Source of the DNA: Hermatobates lingyangjiaoensis | Lineage: Eukaryota > Arthropoda > Insecta > Hemiptera > Hermatobatidae | DNA: 64,000 bases | Direction of reading: 5' to 3' | NCBI GenBank assembly: GCA_026182355.1 | Contig: JAPFBL010000001.1 | Span: 1,674,001 to 1,738,000, forward strand | Shown: positions 10,511 through 22,339 of the stretch, in pieces | How the letters are laid out: each line of letters opens with the position of its first letter | How positions within the stretch are numbered: the stretch's first letter is position 1 | Position numbers and translations under genes: made by a program | The notes under the pieces: generated by a model | The model's database searches: none | What the model was told of the DNA's origin: nothing | Seen by the model: only the letters and a program-made list of their open reading frames with translations

Positions 10511-12105
10511 CCTAATGAGTAGGATCTTCTATTTTGATTTTTTTCAAAAATTTTTTTAGACTCCATTATCTAATAGCTCGTTATATAATCAAAGAAAATA
10601 TCTGCAAGTTAAACCTAGTTAAGAGGACTTAGAATCTCGCAGTGTAATTTCAACAGTCCAGTCATAAATAATATCCATGCTTTCTGAAAATGTTTACAAC
10701 ACGAGATTTACTTATTGACTGACTAGATTTATCATTAAAAGCTCGTTTGTGCTGTTAAACCCCTACATTAATAGTGTAGGCTTCCTACTGCTTCTCAACC
10801 TTGTTCGATTTACTGATCAGTATTAGGGAAAATTGACTGTTCAACACAAATCTGATAATCAATATCTCCATAGTTCTGAGTTCATTTCATTGGACTCATT
10901 AATTTCGAGTTTTAATTACACTCACAGTATTCCTCAAATAAGGAAAAACAGGGTACTTCGTTTAACACAGTCGTTACATGAATTCATTCATTTAAAAACT
11001 CTAATAGAGTGTTCATAACTAATCAAAGTAGATGGTTATTTGTAATTTTCAAGTGATCATTGCCTCCACCACTTCATAATCATATCATATCACATCATAT
11101 ACAAGAATCATAATGAAATTCGGGATATAAACAATAATGGACAGATCATATAGTAGTTTTAGTGCCAGATGGAACATGAGAAAAAATTTTTAATTTGCTG
11201 TATTAAAACTGAATTTTTTGGCTCTTCTAGTCGCTAACAGAGGGCTGAAATTTTTATTAGTATGTTGTAGTGAAATAAATACATTCAAAAATAAAGGTAA
11301 ATAAACTGACTTCAAAGAACAATAACGTTAATGAAAATAATTATTAATACTAATACTAATCACATCTCAAATTAAAATTTCAAAAAACAAAATTAATTAA
11401 AACTGTTTAGAACATGCGAACAAAGCTTTCCTTATTTTACACCAAGAGCGCTGGTGGAAACATACAGGTCAGCTTCTGTGCGTCACTAGTATATTATTCA
11501 TGAAAACAGAACTGTTTCATTTTTTTACTTTATCGCTATTCCAGGAAAGTCGTCTAAACTTTAGACCTTGAATAATTTCTATGCGGGTCGCACATTCTTT
11601 TAATCAAAATTCTTTGTAAAAATATCTAGCAAATCGCAAGTAATTTATTTTTTTCAGATAAATAAGTAGATATTTCTCGCATATAAAGTTAGTCCCTAAT
11701 AAAGGCGGCGGATCGAAAGTCCCTCTCAGAGCTAACAGTAACGAAACTATTTGGTCATTGTACATCTTTCTTTTGAGATTATACTCTCACACACACAGAT
11801 ACAGATGGACCAATATTCTAAAACTATTTTATTTGACTCTCTGGAACTCAGATCGTGTATTTTCATTGAACACTCGATATCAAAATTTTGTCTCCAACGC
11901 AATACTTTCATGCTTCTACATTACATATATAGTAATTTTACATATTCAGTTATATTACTGTTCACTAATACTGTGGGTTTCACAGTTACTAATTAATTTA
12001 TAAAATAACGGAATACTGTAAAAAATAATTTTCAAACTGCTTAAAAACGATAAAGGTGTGAAAAAAGTGTAAAGTTAAAATAAGGAAAAGACGTAAGAAT
12101 TGATT
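10511..12105. other. AT-rich non-coding stretch
   Basis: No gene seen. Two overlapping frames of 81 codons (11751-12003) have no recognisable domain. A CATAT-rich patch lies near 11080-11100. Confidence 0.55.
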
Positions 12106-12200
12106 GTGGGAAGACAGCGGTGGTCGAGGGCCCACGGCAGGCATCCGCCACCGTGTCCCGCAGGAAGTGCACCTGGCTCTGCCTCCAATAAGCAACATCA
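12106..12200. other. Short GC-rich island
   Basis: About 90 bp of high GC in AT-rich surroundings (GGTCGAGGGCCCACGGCAGG and onward). Open frames exist on both strands (minus frame ends 12201) but match nothing I know. It could be a small exon, a conserved non-coding element or repeat debris. Confidence 0.3.
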
Positions 12201-13410
12201 TTTACATATCTATATCTACTTACACTGACATTTTTTGTAAATGGTTTCTACTGGTAAAATTAATTTTTAAAAGCATCTAAATGATGGTTTTAATATAACA
12301 GCCAGGGAGGCATCAATTAATAAAATTAATTGAATAAACACGCACTAACCGAGTTTGACAAATAGCGACCTTTAATCAAGGGACTGATCCTACTAGTTGA
12401 GGCAGCCGGAGTGTACAACTAAATACGATCTCATATCGCTTTAATAAACAATTATTTAGTGTTCTTACTCTGGACACTTCCTAACTTACAAGGAAACTTA
12501 CTCTCTACCAGACAACGAAACATATTTATTTCATTTATTGATGCAGTGCTGTTAAAAGCGAATTGGTTACCATATCGAAAGCTTAAGCTGATTACAAACT
12601 ATTTAGTTGCAACACTTTCTACTTAAAGTTAGTTCAGCAAACCTGGATTACAGGACTGTATGGATTTGAAACAGTTTTACTAACCCCTATTAAAAAAAAA
12701 AAATAATACGATTCTTATAATTACTTCCAAATGCCTGACTGTAGATTGAATAGTTTTTGTGAACACAATATTGGTTACAATGTTTCGGAGGCTATAAACA
12801 ATTTTATACATAAAGACTATTTGTTAGAAAAAAAATACATTTTTGAGTAAAATCTCAGTTTGAAGAGGGGTAGGGTAAATACCGTTTGCCAACAAGGATA
12901 CCGTTTGTTTTTTCCTTAAGTGCTAATCATATTGAGCTGAAATTTCATACTTGCGATTATTGCAATAACTGTAAATTCAATAAAGAGATAATATAATACA
13001 ATGGGAAGTTCACAAAAGAGTGGACCTCTTTTTAAAATGATACCACGCTCTTTTTATGTCTAAATATCTTCCATACAATGCATAAAACACGGACTGGTTT
13101 CAAGAAAACACTTTTTATAAAATTTTAAATTCCAGGTTTTCTAGTTTCTTAAATAAATTATTCTATAAAAAAAGTTAAAAAAAATACAGACACAAAAAGA
13201 AAAGGAGAGACATTATATCAGAAAGGATATTTTCAGAAATCGTATGAACAGAATTGAGAATCTTTCTTTGAAACGATGCAGATTAGATACCGGTGCTGAT
13301 CAGGAGATCTTAGTTTCTTTTCACGTTTTTATTTGGTTTTTGACACTGTTATGTAATAATAATAGTAATTTTTTTTTTCGTCGTAGGATGTGGAAAAATC
13401 TGTTCATCAG
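12200..13410. other. AT-rich non-coding stretch
   Basis: No gene or named repeat seen. A moderately GC-richer patch lies at 12340-12440 without coding potential. Confidence 0.5.
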
Positions 13411-13412
13411 AT

Positions 13413-13438
13413 CCCTTAGCAAGACGTCTTGCTTAGGG
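13413..13438. repeat. 26-bp palindrome centred on GACGTC
   Basis: AGCAAGACGTCTTGCT (13418-13433) is a perfect 16-bp palindrome. It extends to CCCT...AGGG on each side with one mismatched pair. It could be a protein-binding site, a cruciform former or a fused element end; nothing nearby decides this. Confidence 0.7.
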
Positions 13439-13439
13439 T

Positions 13440-14640
13440 ATGTGGGGTTGGGGGTCCAATAATTGTAATTATTATAATAGTAATAATAATTACACTCAAA
13501 ATAATCATAATAATCATATACACATTACTGCATAGAAACATAATAGATGAATTAAACACTACACGAATTCTGTAGTAAGACAATTAAATCAAGATCAATA
13601 AGGTCCCATGCCTTCGTATCATCATCCTATTTCTGAAGACCAGTTTAAATTACTGCTGTGCTCATGCAGTGGGGTGTGTACTTTTCATACAAGTATGAAT
13701 CCCCAGGATCATGCAAGAAGTTCAGAAGAAAGACAATTTTCTGAAAAATATAGAAAACTTACACTTCAAGATGAGGAACTAAAAGTCCAAGTCGCCTCAC
13801 TGTAACTCCATTACCTTATCTGATTCTGTAGGGTCAATGCATTATTTATGTCAGAAGAAATTAATAAATTGAAGTGAATTGGATGGGTTTATAATTGGTG
13901 GACGGGGTGGCGGTGGAATTATGCTGATAGGACAGATGTTAGGCCCTGTTATTTGTCAGTCAGATACACTAATGGACTGACATCTCTTAACGACTCTGCA
14001 GCTCCTCTTCGGACTAGGTAAGAAAAACTTTTCATTAATTTGTGATTACTCCTCTTTGAATAAACATTATTTCATCTCTTCTGAAGATAGCATCAAGAGA
14101 ATACCAGGAATTAACTGGAGAAATGGACTCTTAAAGAGTTCTAATCGAGGTTATACTAGTTACAATGTTAGAAGGTAAACACAAGAAGCAAGGTGTTGTC
14201 AAATGACATTTATGAAATACGAGGATGATAGCCAAACAAAGAAGTCATCGCTAATGTGTGAAGAAGAAAGGTTTCAAGGAATAAACTGCCTTATCCAAAA
14301 CGACTTCATGATAAGCGGAATATGTTGATAAACAGTAGAATATCCATTACATTTTACATGGTAATAAACATACCTTAAGAGATAATTAATAAACATGTAA
14401 TACTTTTACAATCTACGCAACTGTTAGGATAAGAACCTTCGAGCATTAGATTAGCAACGATGCGATTGAGTCAGTAAATCGATTTGAAGGAGGGTACCTG
14501 AGACTGAAAAGAGAGATTAAGACGGAATCTCAATGGGATGGTGGAGGGACGAACAGGGAGACTTGTGGTTGGAAGAGCTGGCGGGACTGCTGTTTAGGTT
14601 TATTTAGATTTCTTCAGTGCAGGGTTTCCAGGTTATTAGG
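13440..14640. other. Non-coding stretch, locally AAT-rich
   Basis: Low-complexity TAATAATAAT-type sequence occurs around 13460-13510. The 65-codon frame at 13608-13805 (+) has a hydrophilic, Glu/Lys/Arg-rich end but matches no family I recognise and has no supporting gene structure. Confidence 0.5.
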
Positions 14641-14880
14641 TGTAAATGGCATTAGGGCACAAAGGTCCCTAGCTTAATCGGCTCAACGAGGGCCCACCGC
14701 AGGACCCAGGCCTGTCCCTCCCGATTAGAGCCAACCTCTTGAGGCAACCTCAGACCCCAGATGGACAATGTCTCAGTCCCTGATGGGTAGATAGCCGGTT
14801 TTCTCAAAGAAGCCGCCCTCAAACATCTGTACAACAACGACACGTGCACTTGATCACATCACGTACTACTCAAATCCGAC
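14640..14880. other. GC-elevated block
   Basis: This block is GC-richer than its neighbours. The minus-strand frame 14652-14849 (65 codons) is open through it but is not recognisable. It could be repeat-derived, a conserved non-coding element or a decayed exon. Confidence 0.3.
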
Positions 14881-16298
14881 ATTCAGCCCAAGGTCTTCAT
14901 CTTAGTCAGTTGAAAGCTTTACCTCAGGTAACATGCAACATTTAACTTCCAAATGTAGATTCAACCACTCGTGCACGCACAGCAGCAAATGCACGCAAAA
15001 CCATTAATACCCACTTGCAATATTGCGAAAAACGACAATATGTACATGAAATAAAAGTCAGCCTTTAAACTTAAATATGAAATTCTGAAATAACATTAAA
15101 ATTATTAATCAGTAACTAACGGTCAGATTAATAATTAATAACGGTCCTCTCAGGAGTCACAAAAATAGAAAAGTCGCATTATATAATTTTTATACAAACT
15201 ACATAAAAATTCTGGAGTGGCCTACACTCTACTTTACTATAAGTAACTTAATGTCAAATTTCTTGAGTATATAAAACATAACGTCTCATTCAACCATAAC
15301 ATAAATATCTAAATGGGATATAATTATTAGCATTTCATTAGTGAGGTAGTACAGATAGTGATTGAAGGACATATCAATTTATAAGCTTATTTTTGTACAT
15401 CACAAATAATTTATTATTTGCAAATAATTTTATTAGTATAACTACAGCAGTAATAACATTTTTGAAAAACCAAAGTGAACATTTCTTGAAACGAAATATT
15501 ATCCTACAAGAGAACATTGCTATTGTTCAAATAGCCAATAGATTTCTTACATCGTTTACTTGACATCCTTCTACATTGAATATTAAAGTAAAATTTTCAA
15601 ATTTAAAACAGGAAAATACTTTTTTTTTCTCTGAAAAACATCATAAACTGCGAAGAAAATGTTGTTTTAAGGTGATTTATAACTAAGATGTACGATAATT
15701 ACATTTATTAATCTCTAAACGAAAGATTTCAATTTTGAATTATCTTTTACATTTTTGGTTATTTATAGAATTATTATACTGGGAATTTTATAAGGCTTCT
15801 TAGTATTTAATAAGATCATTTTCCTTCCCCTTTGTCAAATAACATATATACGAATTTTTTCTGAGTGAGTGTTATTATTTTCCTGCACAATATTATTCCT
15901 CTTACATCTCATATAAGTCAATAAACAATTTAAATTATTCCTTTATAAATGTCAATTTTATCTCAGTGGATTCACTCAAAAAATTTCTAAGTCAATGTAA
16001 ACAATGTAAAAAAATATAAAAAAATCGACAAGTATAGCAGGTGATCTCTTACTCTAAGATAAACAAACAGTTTTTATAGCGTTATTGCTCTTTCCCATAA
16101 TTGAAACTTCATGATTTTTTTTTTATGAATTGCTAATTTTTTGTTCCATTTTTGGTCAAATTTTCATTATTTTTTAATCACCCGTTTAGCGTCAAAAAAA
16201 CATTTTCTGAAAACAGAAATCGTACTGTAACGCCCCTTTAGCAAATGTAATTTTGAAAAAAAATATTTCAATTCATTCTACACATAATGTTCTATTTA
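14880..16298. other. AT-rich non-coding stretch
   Basis: No gene seen. CCTACACTCTACTTTACTATAAGT (15219-15242) is a short minus-strand piece of the TTTACTTATAGTAAAG palindrome found at the ends of the family at 16299-16829. Confidence 0.5.
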
Positions 16299-16829
16299 TA
16301 GGCATAGTTTCATTCTTGTCCGTCAAACAGTATGGCTTGTATCGCTCTCACAAGGTTTGAGATTGAATTATAAGTCAAAATTTGTACATTTTATTGAAAA
16401 GAAATTATTTCCTGTTGTCTTAAAATTCTGAATATATTTTTCGTTTGTTCCATTTGTAACCTCAAAGATAATGTCAAAATTTCAAAACTCTAGGGTTATC
16501 AGTTTAGGAGAAATAAATGTTTTAAAAAAAAACGGTTTTTGGCAAAAAAAGTGACTTTCCCATCATGCATAATTCTTCCCAAACAATAGGGATCTTCGTC
16601 TTTATGGGGCCCATTTTTGTGTAAAATATCAACTTGATCCATCAAAGATTCTGGACCGTAGCGTGGTAACAAGCAATGCTAACACACTCACCCACCCACC
16701 CACACTCACACAGACATCATCGTAAAAACGTCATAAAACGACTTCTGGGACCTCAAAACATGTAATTATGTCAAAATCTCGAGATCGAATTTTTTCACGA
16801 TCACTATACTTTACTTATAGTAAAGTAAA
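16299..16829 (+). repeat. Interspersed repeat family ending in TTTACTTATAGTAAAG (copy 1)
   Basis: About 530 bp, collinear with 21822-22335. Shared blocks include TAGGCATA.TTTCATT, TCCGTCAAAC.GTATGGCTTG, CATCATGCATAATT, CCTATTTTTGTGTAAAATAT (as a close variant), CCACCCAC plus CACACAGACAT, GACCTCAAAACATGTAATT, and GATCACTATACTTTACTTAT. It ends in the 19-bp near-palindrome ACTTTACTTATAGTAAAGT (16808-16826). No coding remnant, clear TIR or target duplication is visible, so the class is open. The CA-rich 'hinge' before the conserved end is a common feature of both copies. Confidence 0.8.
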
Positions 16830-16845
16830 AAGCGTAAAAATGAAG

Positions 16846-16970
16846 ATATATATATATATATATATAATTATACAAGTTCAACTAAGAAGAATAGTAAGAC
16901 ACGTAATAATGAAACACACGTACGAACCCAGTTTTTCGGAAAATTCGTGCTTTCCGAAAATTTGAGTTAG
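16846..16970. mobile_element. TA tract and PLE-like edge
   Basis: A (TA) run at 16846-16866 is followed by a segment ending TTTTTCGGAAAATTCGTGC. The same ending with CGTCTTCAGGAG is seen at 17815-17840 and, as TTTTCGGTTTGAACC, at 46158. This fits the minus-strand 3' edge of a PLE pLTR, but only about 60 bp are shared. Confidence 0.35.
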
Positions 16971-17065
16971 TAAGTTATGCTGGATGTTATTCTTATTCAT
17001 ATTTCAACTTGTACTCGTATGTGTCGAATTTGCGTCAACTTTCTAACGTATATGAGTATAAATAT

Positions 17066-17270
17066 ATGTTCAAACCAGAATAAAAAAATAGAAAAAAAGA
17101 CTAGATCTTTCAACCATGACAAGCGGTCTTCGTCAGAGTCAAATTTCAACTGAAAAAACCGCTTGTTACGGTTGAAAGATTTTAGTATTTTTTCTCATTT
17201 CTTATTGTGGTTTGAACCTTGATTGTTATTTCACGTGTTTATTGTGGAATCTTCTTATGGGTATAAATAT
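17066..17270. repeat. Head-to-head pair of PLE 3' ends (inverted repeat)
   Basis: The minus-strand half (17066-17145) reads GGTTTGAACATATATTTATA from its outer end and contains the motif CTGACGAAGACCGCTTG with GGTTGAAAGATCTAGTC. The plus-strand half (17150-17270) contains ACCGCTTGTTACGGTTGAAA and the tail GTTTGAACCTTGATTG..TTTCACGTG. Both halves are the unit seen once at 10362-10490. The junction (about 17146-17155) has lost the CTGACGA part of the plus-strand copy. Confidence 0.75.
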
Positions 17271-17717
17271 AATTACACTTTTATAGATATATGACTTCCT
17301 TTTTTTCTGACCACTGCTAAAATGGTCGAAATATTGAAAGTGAGCCCTAATACGTCTTTTTTTCTGTTTTCTGAACATAAGTATACATATATAATTTCGG
17401 TTAACAACACATAAAAAGTAGCATAAATATAAGATGAAAAAGCAACTTAGATCAATATTTCGACAACTTTAATGGTTTGATTAGTGGCCTTCGACAAGTC
17501 CCTTCATAACGATAACGCTAGGATAGTTGAAATATTGAAAAATTTATTTATTTTAGTTATCTGTTTATGGGGTACAATGAAAATTCTATTTTACAGCTTC
17601 ATGTACTATACGACTTAGTACTACATGCTATAATTTTATGAACTTTGCTACATTTATGAATTCTATGAACAGGGAGCCTGCCAATTCATTAGTTAGTGAA
17701 AAGCCTATTATGAAACG

Positions 17718-17757
<40 letters not shown>

Positions 17758-17860
17758 AACTAGTTCAAAATTGAGTAGCAGAAACACAGAGTACAGAAAC
17801 ACACTTACAAACTCAAATTTTCGGGCAATTCGTCTTCAGGAGAAAAGAGAAAGAAAGGGA
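17271..17860. mobile_element. Mosaic of PLE 3'-end pieces around a long TA tract
   Basis: 17316-17345 (+) has CTGACCACTGCTAAAATGGT then CGAAATATTG, giving a 5-bp helix TGACCA/TGGTC. 17455-17540 holds CAATATTTCGACAAC and, facing it, AGTTGAAATATTG, a loose inverted pair. A (TA) run spans 17719-17757. 17815-17842 (-) has CCTGAAGACGAATTGCCCGA. No reading frame survives. Confidence 0.5.
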
Positions 17861-19630
17861 GACCAAGAACGTTGTAGAACTTTCAGAACTGGCAGATTCT
17901 GACGAATATTTTTTGCTATACATGCAATAGATCATAGATATATAAAGGTAAATTACAGAGAAAACACACACAGGATGTTGTTTGTGTCTAGATAGGGTCC
18001 CGCAAAGAAATCACAACTGTCTACTAGAAATATTTTATAGATACAGAAGAAAAATAAAAACAGAAAAAAAAGTAAAGGCACTACTAAACGACTGTGTCTT
18101 TAAATACTTAAAAGAAACACATGGCCGAAACATACTTTTCATCTTGAAATATTATGAACGAAAGAAACATTTGAAGAGAAAAGTTGAGTTACAAAGCACT
18201 TTCGTTGGTATGCTGGACAAAATAAACCAGCCACTTCTCCATCTATATGTCGACACTTAATATATAACAATCGATTCACGCCTCGAATATTATTCTAAAT
18301 TCAAAACGAGACACTCCTGTCCTCGTTAATCATAAGTCTCAAACATGATGAACGAGTTCGTTAGTTTTTTCTACTAAATGGTATGAAAGCGGAAATAATT
18401 TTTCATTCAGCGATCCTGAACTGCCGTCAGCTTAAAACCAAATGAATAATCACCCTTTACCACTAGTTCCACATCTAAAAATATAACATTAAATTCTGAG
18501 AGCATTTAGCTCATGAAGTTAAAACTTCCTGTTGAACAGGTCTTAAACATATGGATGGAGCCAGTATCATTGTCTTACTAATCATGCTAATTTGAAAAAA
18601 AAATAAAAACCTTCGAAATCATGTTCTGCCTTCTTAGTTAGTGGTTAACATCGTTAGTAATGGTAATTTTTTAATTCAGAACAAAATAACTTATTTTTTT
18701 GAAAACACAGCCAATATATATTAATATTATGCCTTTACGATTGATTATTAAAGCATAAGCTTAAATCATACAATGTTTTGTTATTGGCTTCAAAGACTTT
18801 AGCTCATGAGATTGTTAGTGGAATTGAATCATTGTTTATAAACCTTTAAACCAAACCAGTGAACAAATATTGATATTTTAAGGATACGAATATTAAGAAC
18901 GATGTTTTTAGCATAAATGACAAGAGATTGAAATTGATAACAAAGAGGTAGGGAAGAAGACTAATTTACTTGTGTACTTGTTGACATGGAAAATAAGAAA
19001 GAATATATCTATAAATATGTGTGGGTTACAAACATACCACAGGAAGAGAAGTCGATGTAACATCTTGAGACGTTATTGAGGGTTTTATAGAAACTGATAG
19101 AAGTAGCATAAGATTATGATTAAAAACAGTGTAAGAAACGGCTTTATGTATACTTATACTCGACGCACATCTGGGATTCAGTTCTGTGAGAATCGTTGAT
19201 TTTGTAAATTAAAAAAATATTTATTTTACAGGAAAACAAGTAAACACAAAAAACTAAATTATTTATTGTCTTGAAGGATATAAGATATTTCTTCATGGTT
19301 TCTTCATGCAATAGTTAAGTGAAGTTATGAACTTGTTAATAGACATACTTTAAAAAATAATTAAAGAGATATTATTACTAACTGGATTGTTATAACTTGA
19401 ATATAGGCACTGTTTTTCTAAGCAGCAATCGTTCACGTATTTTAAGAAACATAACTGGATTAATCCTTATTTTAAGAGTAACACAAATTAGTTTCAAGTC
19501 TTGTCGCTTATGGTAACTGAAACGGCCGACTCTTGAAAATCACTCGCTGGGTATATCGGTGGAATGCTAATAATTTAGGGGTATACTGTGGTAATCTTAA
19601 TCAGTAATGGGAGACTTGCAAAAATTTATT
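17861..19630. other. AT-rich non-coding stretch
   Basis: No gene seen. The 92-codon frame 17982-18260 (+) encodes a Lys/Arg-rich sequence with no match I recognise. Because it sits next to PLE debris it might derive from a PLE N-terminal region, but I cannot show this. Confidence 0.45.
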
Positions 19631-20060
19631 TAAAATCTTTAAAATAAAAACTTTTGTAACCGGCTAAGTCCGAAGGTACATCATGCAAAATGACCTTGGG
19701 TCTGATGGGCATCCGAAGTTGGAGGATCCTATTAAGTAGCGTGAAAGAATCTTATGAAAGACATGTGCTAGCCGAAAGAAGGAAAGGAGTTACGGAGCCG
19801 CCAAACAAAGATGTGACCGGCCGACTTTCCACCCCCCAGGTATCTCCTAAGAATTCAGGATCCCAAGGAAGCACCTAAAGCCGTTGTTGTAGCCGCAGTA
19901 CCAATGGATCCCTCAGTAATGTGGTTCGCTCATGGCTTAAATGTAGTGAATCAAAAATGAGTTTCACTTTCATCCCTTGGACAACTCAAAAGGCGTCCTC
20001 TCTAAAGGACAAAATATATTTGTTGTCCACGTACGAGATACATCTGAAGAAAGATGTACA
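19630..20060. other. Moderately GC-rich block, possible repeat debris
   Basis: GC is raised from 19660 to 20050. GCGTCCTCTCTAAAGGACAA (19992-20011) resembles the GTCCTCTCTGAAGGACGA block of the SINE on the minus strand at about 24557, so part of this may be an old SINE body. The frame 19690-19878 is not recognisable. Confidence 0.3.
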
Positions 20061-20440
20061 TGAGTAACTCATGACTAGCCAGTCATGATTTGGATGAATT
20101 GTAGACGTAATTAAATATTTAATTATTTTATTTTACGATCATTAATAGTAACACTGTATTATCAACTGTATGGAGAAAGGAGGTAGTCCTAGCAGTGTTT
20201 GTTGCGTTTGTATGCTCTATTGGGGTTAATATGCTTATTACAATTGTGAAGTTTATGTTTTTGTAAACAAATATACTACTAAAAAACTCTTTCATCTGAC
20301 CCGAATTATTCCACAGAACTGAACTACAAAAGAATACTTTAGTTCATTCAGCGAGTTGGTAGAAAAGACATATTTTATTCTGAATGAGTCCATGAGTCCA
20401 TGGCCAAAAAAAGTTTTGTACTAGTCATTCAAGTTTGTGA
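20061..20440. other. AT-rich non-coding stretch
   Basis: No gene or named repeat seen. Confidence 0.5.
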
Positions 20441-20715
20441 GGCGAGTTCATTTTAAGTTAGGAGTAAGACGGTGGCGAGAGCTCGATAAGGAGGCAGAAC
20501 AATACAGGACGAGATCAGATAAGAAACAATGAACTCTCCGGTGGGCTGCCACACCCAGCCTGCAGACACTGCTCCCGAATCCACACGCAATATCCTCTAT
20601 TGTCTGGTAGAGCAGAATTACTGTGTTACACGCATTAAACAGACCACCCATCCCAGCCACAGCCCTCGCTAACATCACTTTAAATTTCACTCCCTGAACT
20701 CCACAAGCCCAGTAA
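20440..20715. other. GC-elevated low-repeat block
   Basis: The block is open on the minus strand for 90 codons (20448-20720), but the predicted sequence (Cys/Val-rich, no signal or domain that I know) is not convincing. It is a candidate conserved non-coding element or unrecognised exon. Confidence 0.3.
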
Positions 20716-21085
20716 CACAATACAAGTGCTTTTAACTAAAGCGTCATTTATTTCTACAAAAAGAAACACTTCAACCAAATCTTTATTACAGAAATAAACT
20801 TTTATTGTTTTGTCTCACAAAATATTTTGGGCAGATAACAACATATGTAAAATACGCATAATACATTTCCATAATTTTTCAAGTTGAAAAGTCAAATACA
20901 TCATATCACCAAATAGGTCGATTAACGCCTGATTCCATATCAGAGAAACTAGTTGCACGTAGCGTGTGTCAGTGACATACTGACATTTAATATTCAGAAT
21001 TGACTCTGCGGAGTGAAACCAGTTCAGCGCTTCACACTCGGGGTAGCCTTTACAGACATCTGTACAAAATAACTGAATCCTTAGC
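20716..21085. other. Non-coding stretch
   Basis: No named repeat seen. A minus-strand frame of 90 codons (20815-21087) has no recognisable domain. Confidence 0.45.
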
Positions 21086-21093
21086 ACTTAGCG

Positions 21094-21706
21094 CAGGGGT
21101 TCTCAACCTTTGTTTGCTTGTGGACCCCTAAAAACTACTTGTGGACCCCCTAAAAGCTACTTGTGGACCCCCTAAAACCTACTTTTGGACCCCCTAAAAG
21201 CTACTTGTGGAACCCCCCCCCCCCCATACTTAAAAAACATAATTATACGAATTTATAAATAAATATTTGTTTTTAGGTAAATGAATATCGTTATTTATGA
21301 AATAACTTCATTACATCTACAACGCATGCCGAAATACAAAAATGTTTTTAAAACAATAACAAAATATTTCTTTATTAACATTTTATAAAGTACCCTGAAA
21401 TAAATTGTAACAGAATCAATTTTGAATGTACCATACAGAGAAGTGCAATAGAAAATTTTAAAACATTGGAACATTTTAACAAACTGACGAGGATATTGAG
21501 CCTTATATTTTAATTATGTGTGAATATTGTACGGCCAAAGCTTACTACGCTTTGGTTTATTTTTGGTTTGCTGATAAGTTCATTTAAACTTAACATAGAG
21601 CTCTAACCACGTGTCATGGACCTTCAGAATACTACTTTTCTCATGGACCCCCAGTAATCCTCTGTGGACCCCTGGGGGTCCATGTGGACCACGTTGAGAA
21701 CCACTG
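21094..21706. mobile_element. hAT-type non-autonomous DNA transposon (MITE), 613 bp
   Basis: The 8-bp direct repeat ACTTAGCG lies immediately outside both ends (21086-21093 and 21707-21714). The termini are inverted repeats: left CAGGGGTTCTCAAC, right (read inward on the minus strand) CAGTGGTTCTCAAC, differing at one position. Terminal CAG.GGTTCTCAA and an 8-bp duplication are the hallmarks of hAT elements of the Charlie type. Subterminal TTGTGGACCCCCTAAAA units are repeated four to five times near the left end (about 21118-21210), and their complement-like GGACCCC units are near the right end. No transposase frame is present. The perfect duplication suggests a fairly recent insertion. Confidence 0.93.
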
Positions 21707-21821
21707 ACTTAGCGGATAGTACCAACACTTACTGTGTACTCATTAAATTATTTAAATAATTCATTAAATAAATTTTTAAAAAAAATTATCTCGATTCATC
21801 CACCAATTTTTTTTTTATTTT

Positions 21822-22335
21822 TAGGCATAATTTCATTTTGATCCGTCAAACGGTATGGCTTGTATGGCCAACAGAAGCTTTTAGATTGAATCATATGTCA
21901 AAATTTTTATTTTTTTTGAAAATTCGTATTGTCTCCTGTTGTTTTAAAAATTTGAGGATTTTTTCAGTTATTGCTTTTTTTGCTTCCATGATAATGCCAA
22001 AATTTCAAGTTAGTAGTTTAGGGGAAAAAAATGATATTTAAAAACACATGTTGACCAAAAAAAGTGACTATTCCATCATGCATAATTGCTCTCAAACAAT
22101 ACAGCACATCTACAATATTCGGCCTATTTTTGTGTAAAATATTAATTTCATCCATCGAAAACTATGGACTGTAGTGTCTACACAAACTTTTGGATACACA
22201 CCCACCCACAAACACACAGACATAATCGAAAAAACGTGATAAATCGACTTAGAGGACCTCAAAACATGTAATTCTGTCAAAATCTTGAGATCGAATTTTT
22301 TTTATGATCACTATACTTTACTTATAGTAAAGTAA
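21822..22335 (+). repeat. Interspersed repeat family ending in TTTACTTATAGTAAAG (copy 2)
   Basis: Collinear with copy 1 at 16299-16829 over about 510 bp and ending in the same near-palindrome (22315-22333). Direct comparison shows many substitutions and small gaps, so both copies are old. There is no coding capacity. Confidence 0.8.
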
Positions 22336-22339
22336 ACAG

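Noticed and set aside
13434..13439. TTAGGG-like telomeric unit near the palindrome
   Set aside because: A single unit (and its complement) without tandem repetition is not telomeric sequence.
17982..18260. 92-codon basic frame possibly from a PLE N-terminus
   Set aside because: I could not align it to any PLE block seen here; basic composition follows from A-rich DNA. Kept only as a remark in the stretch entry.
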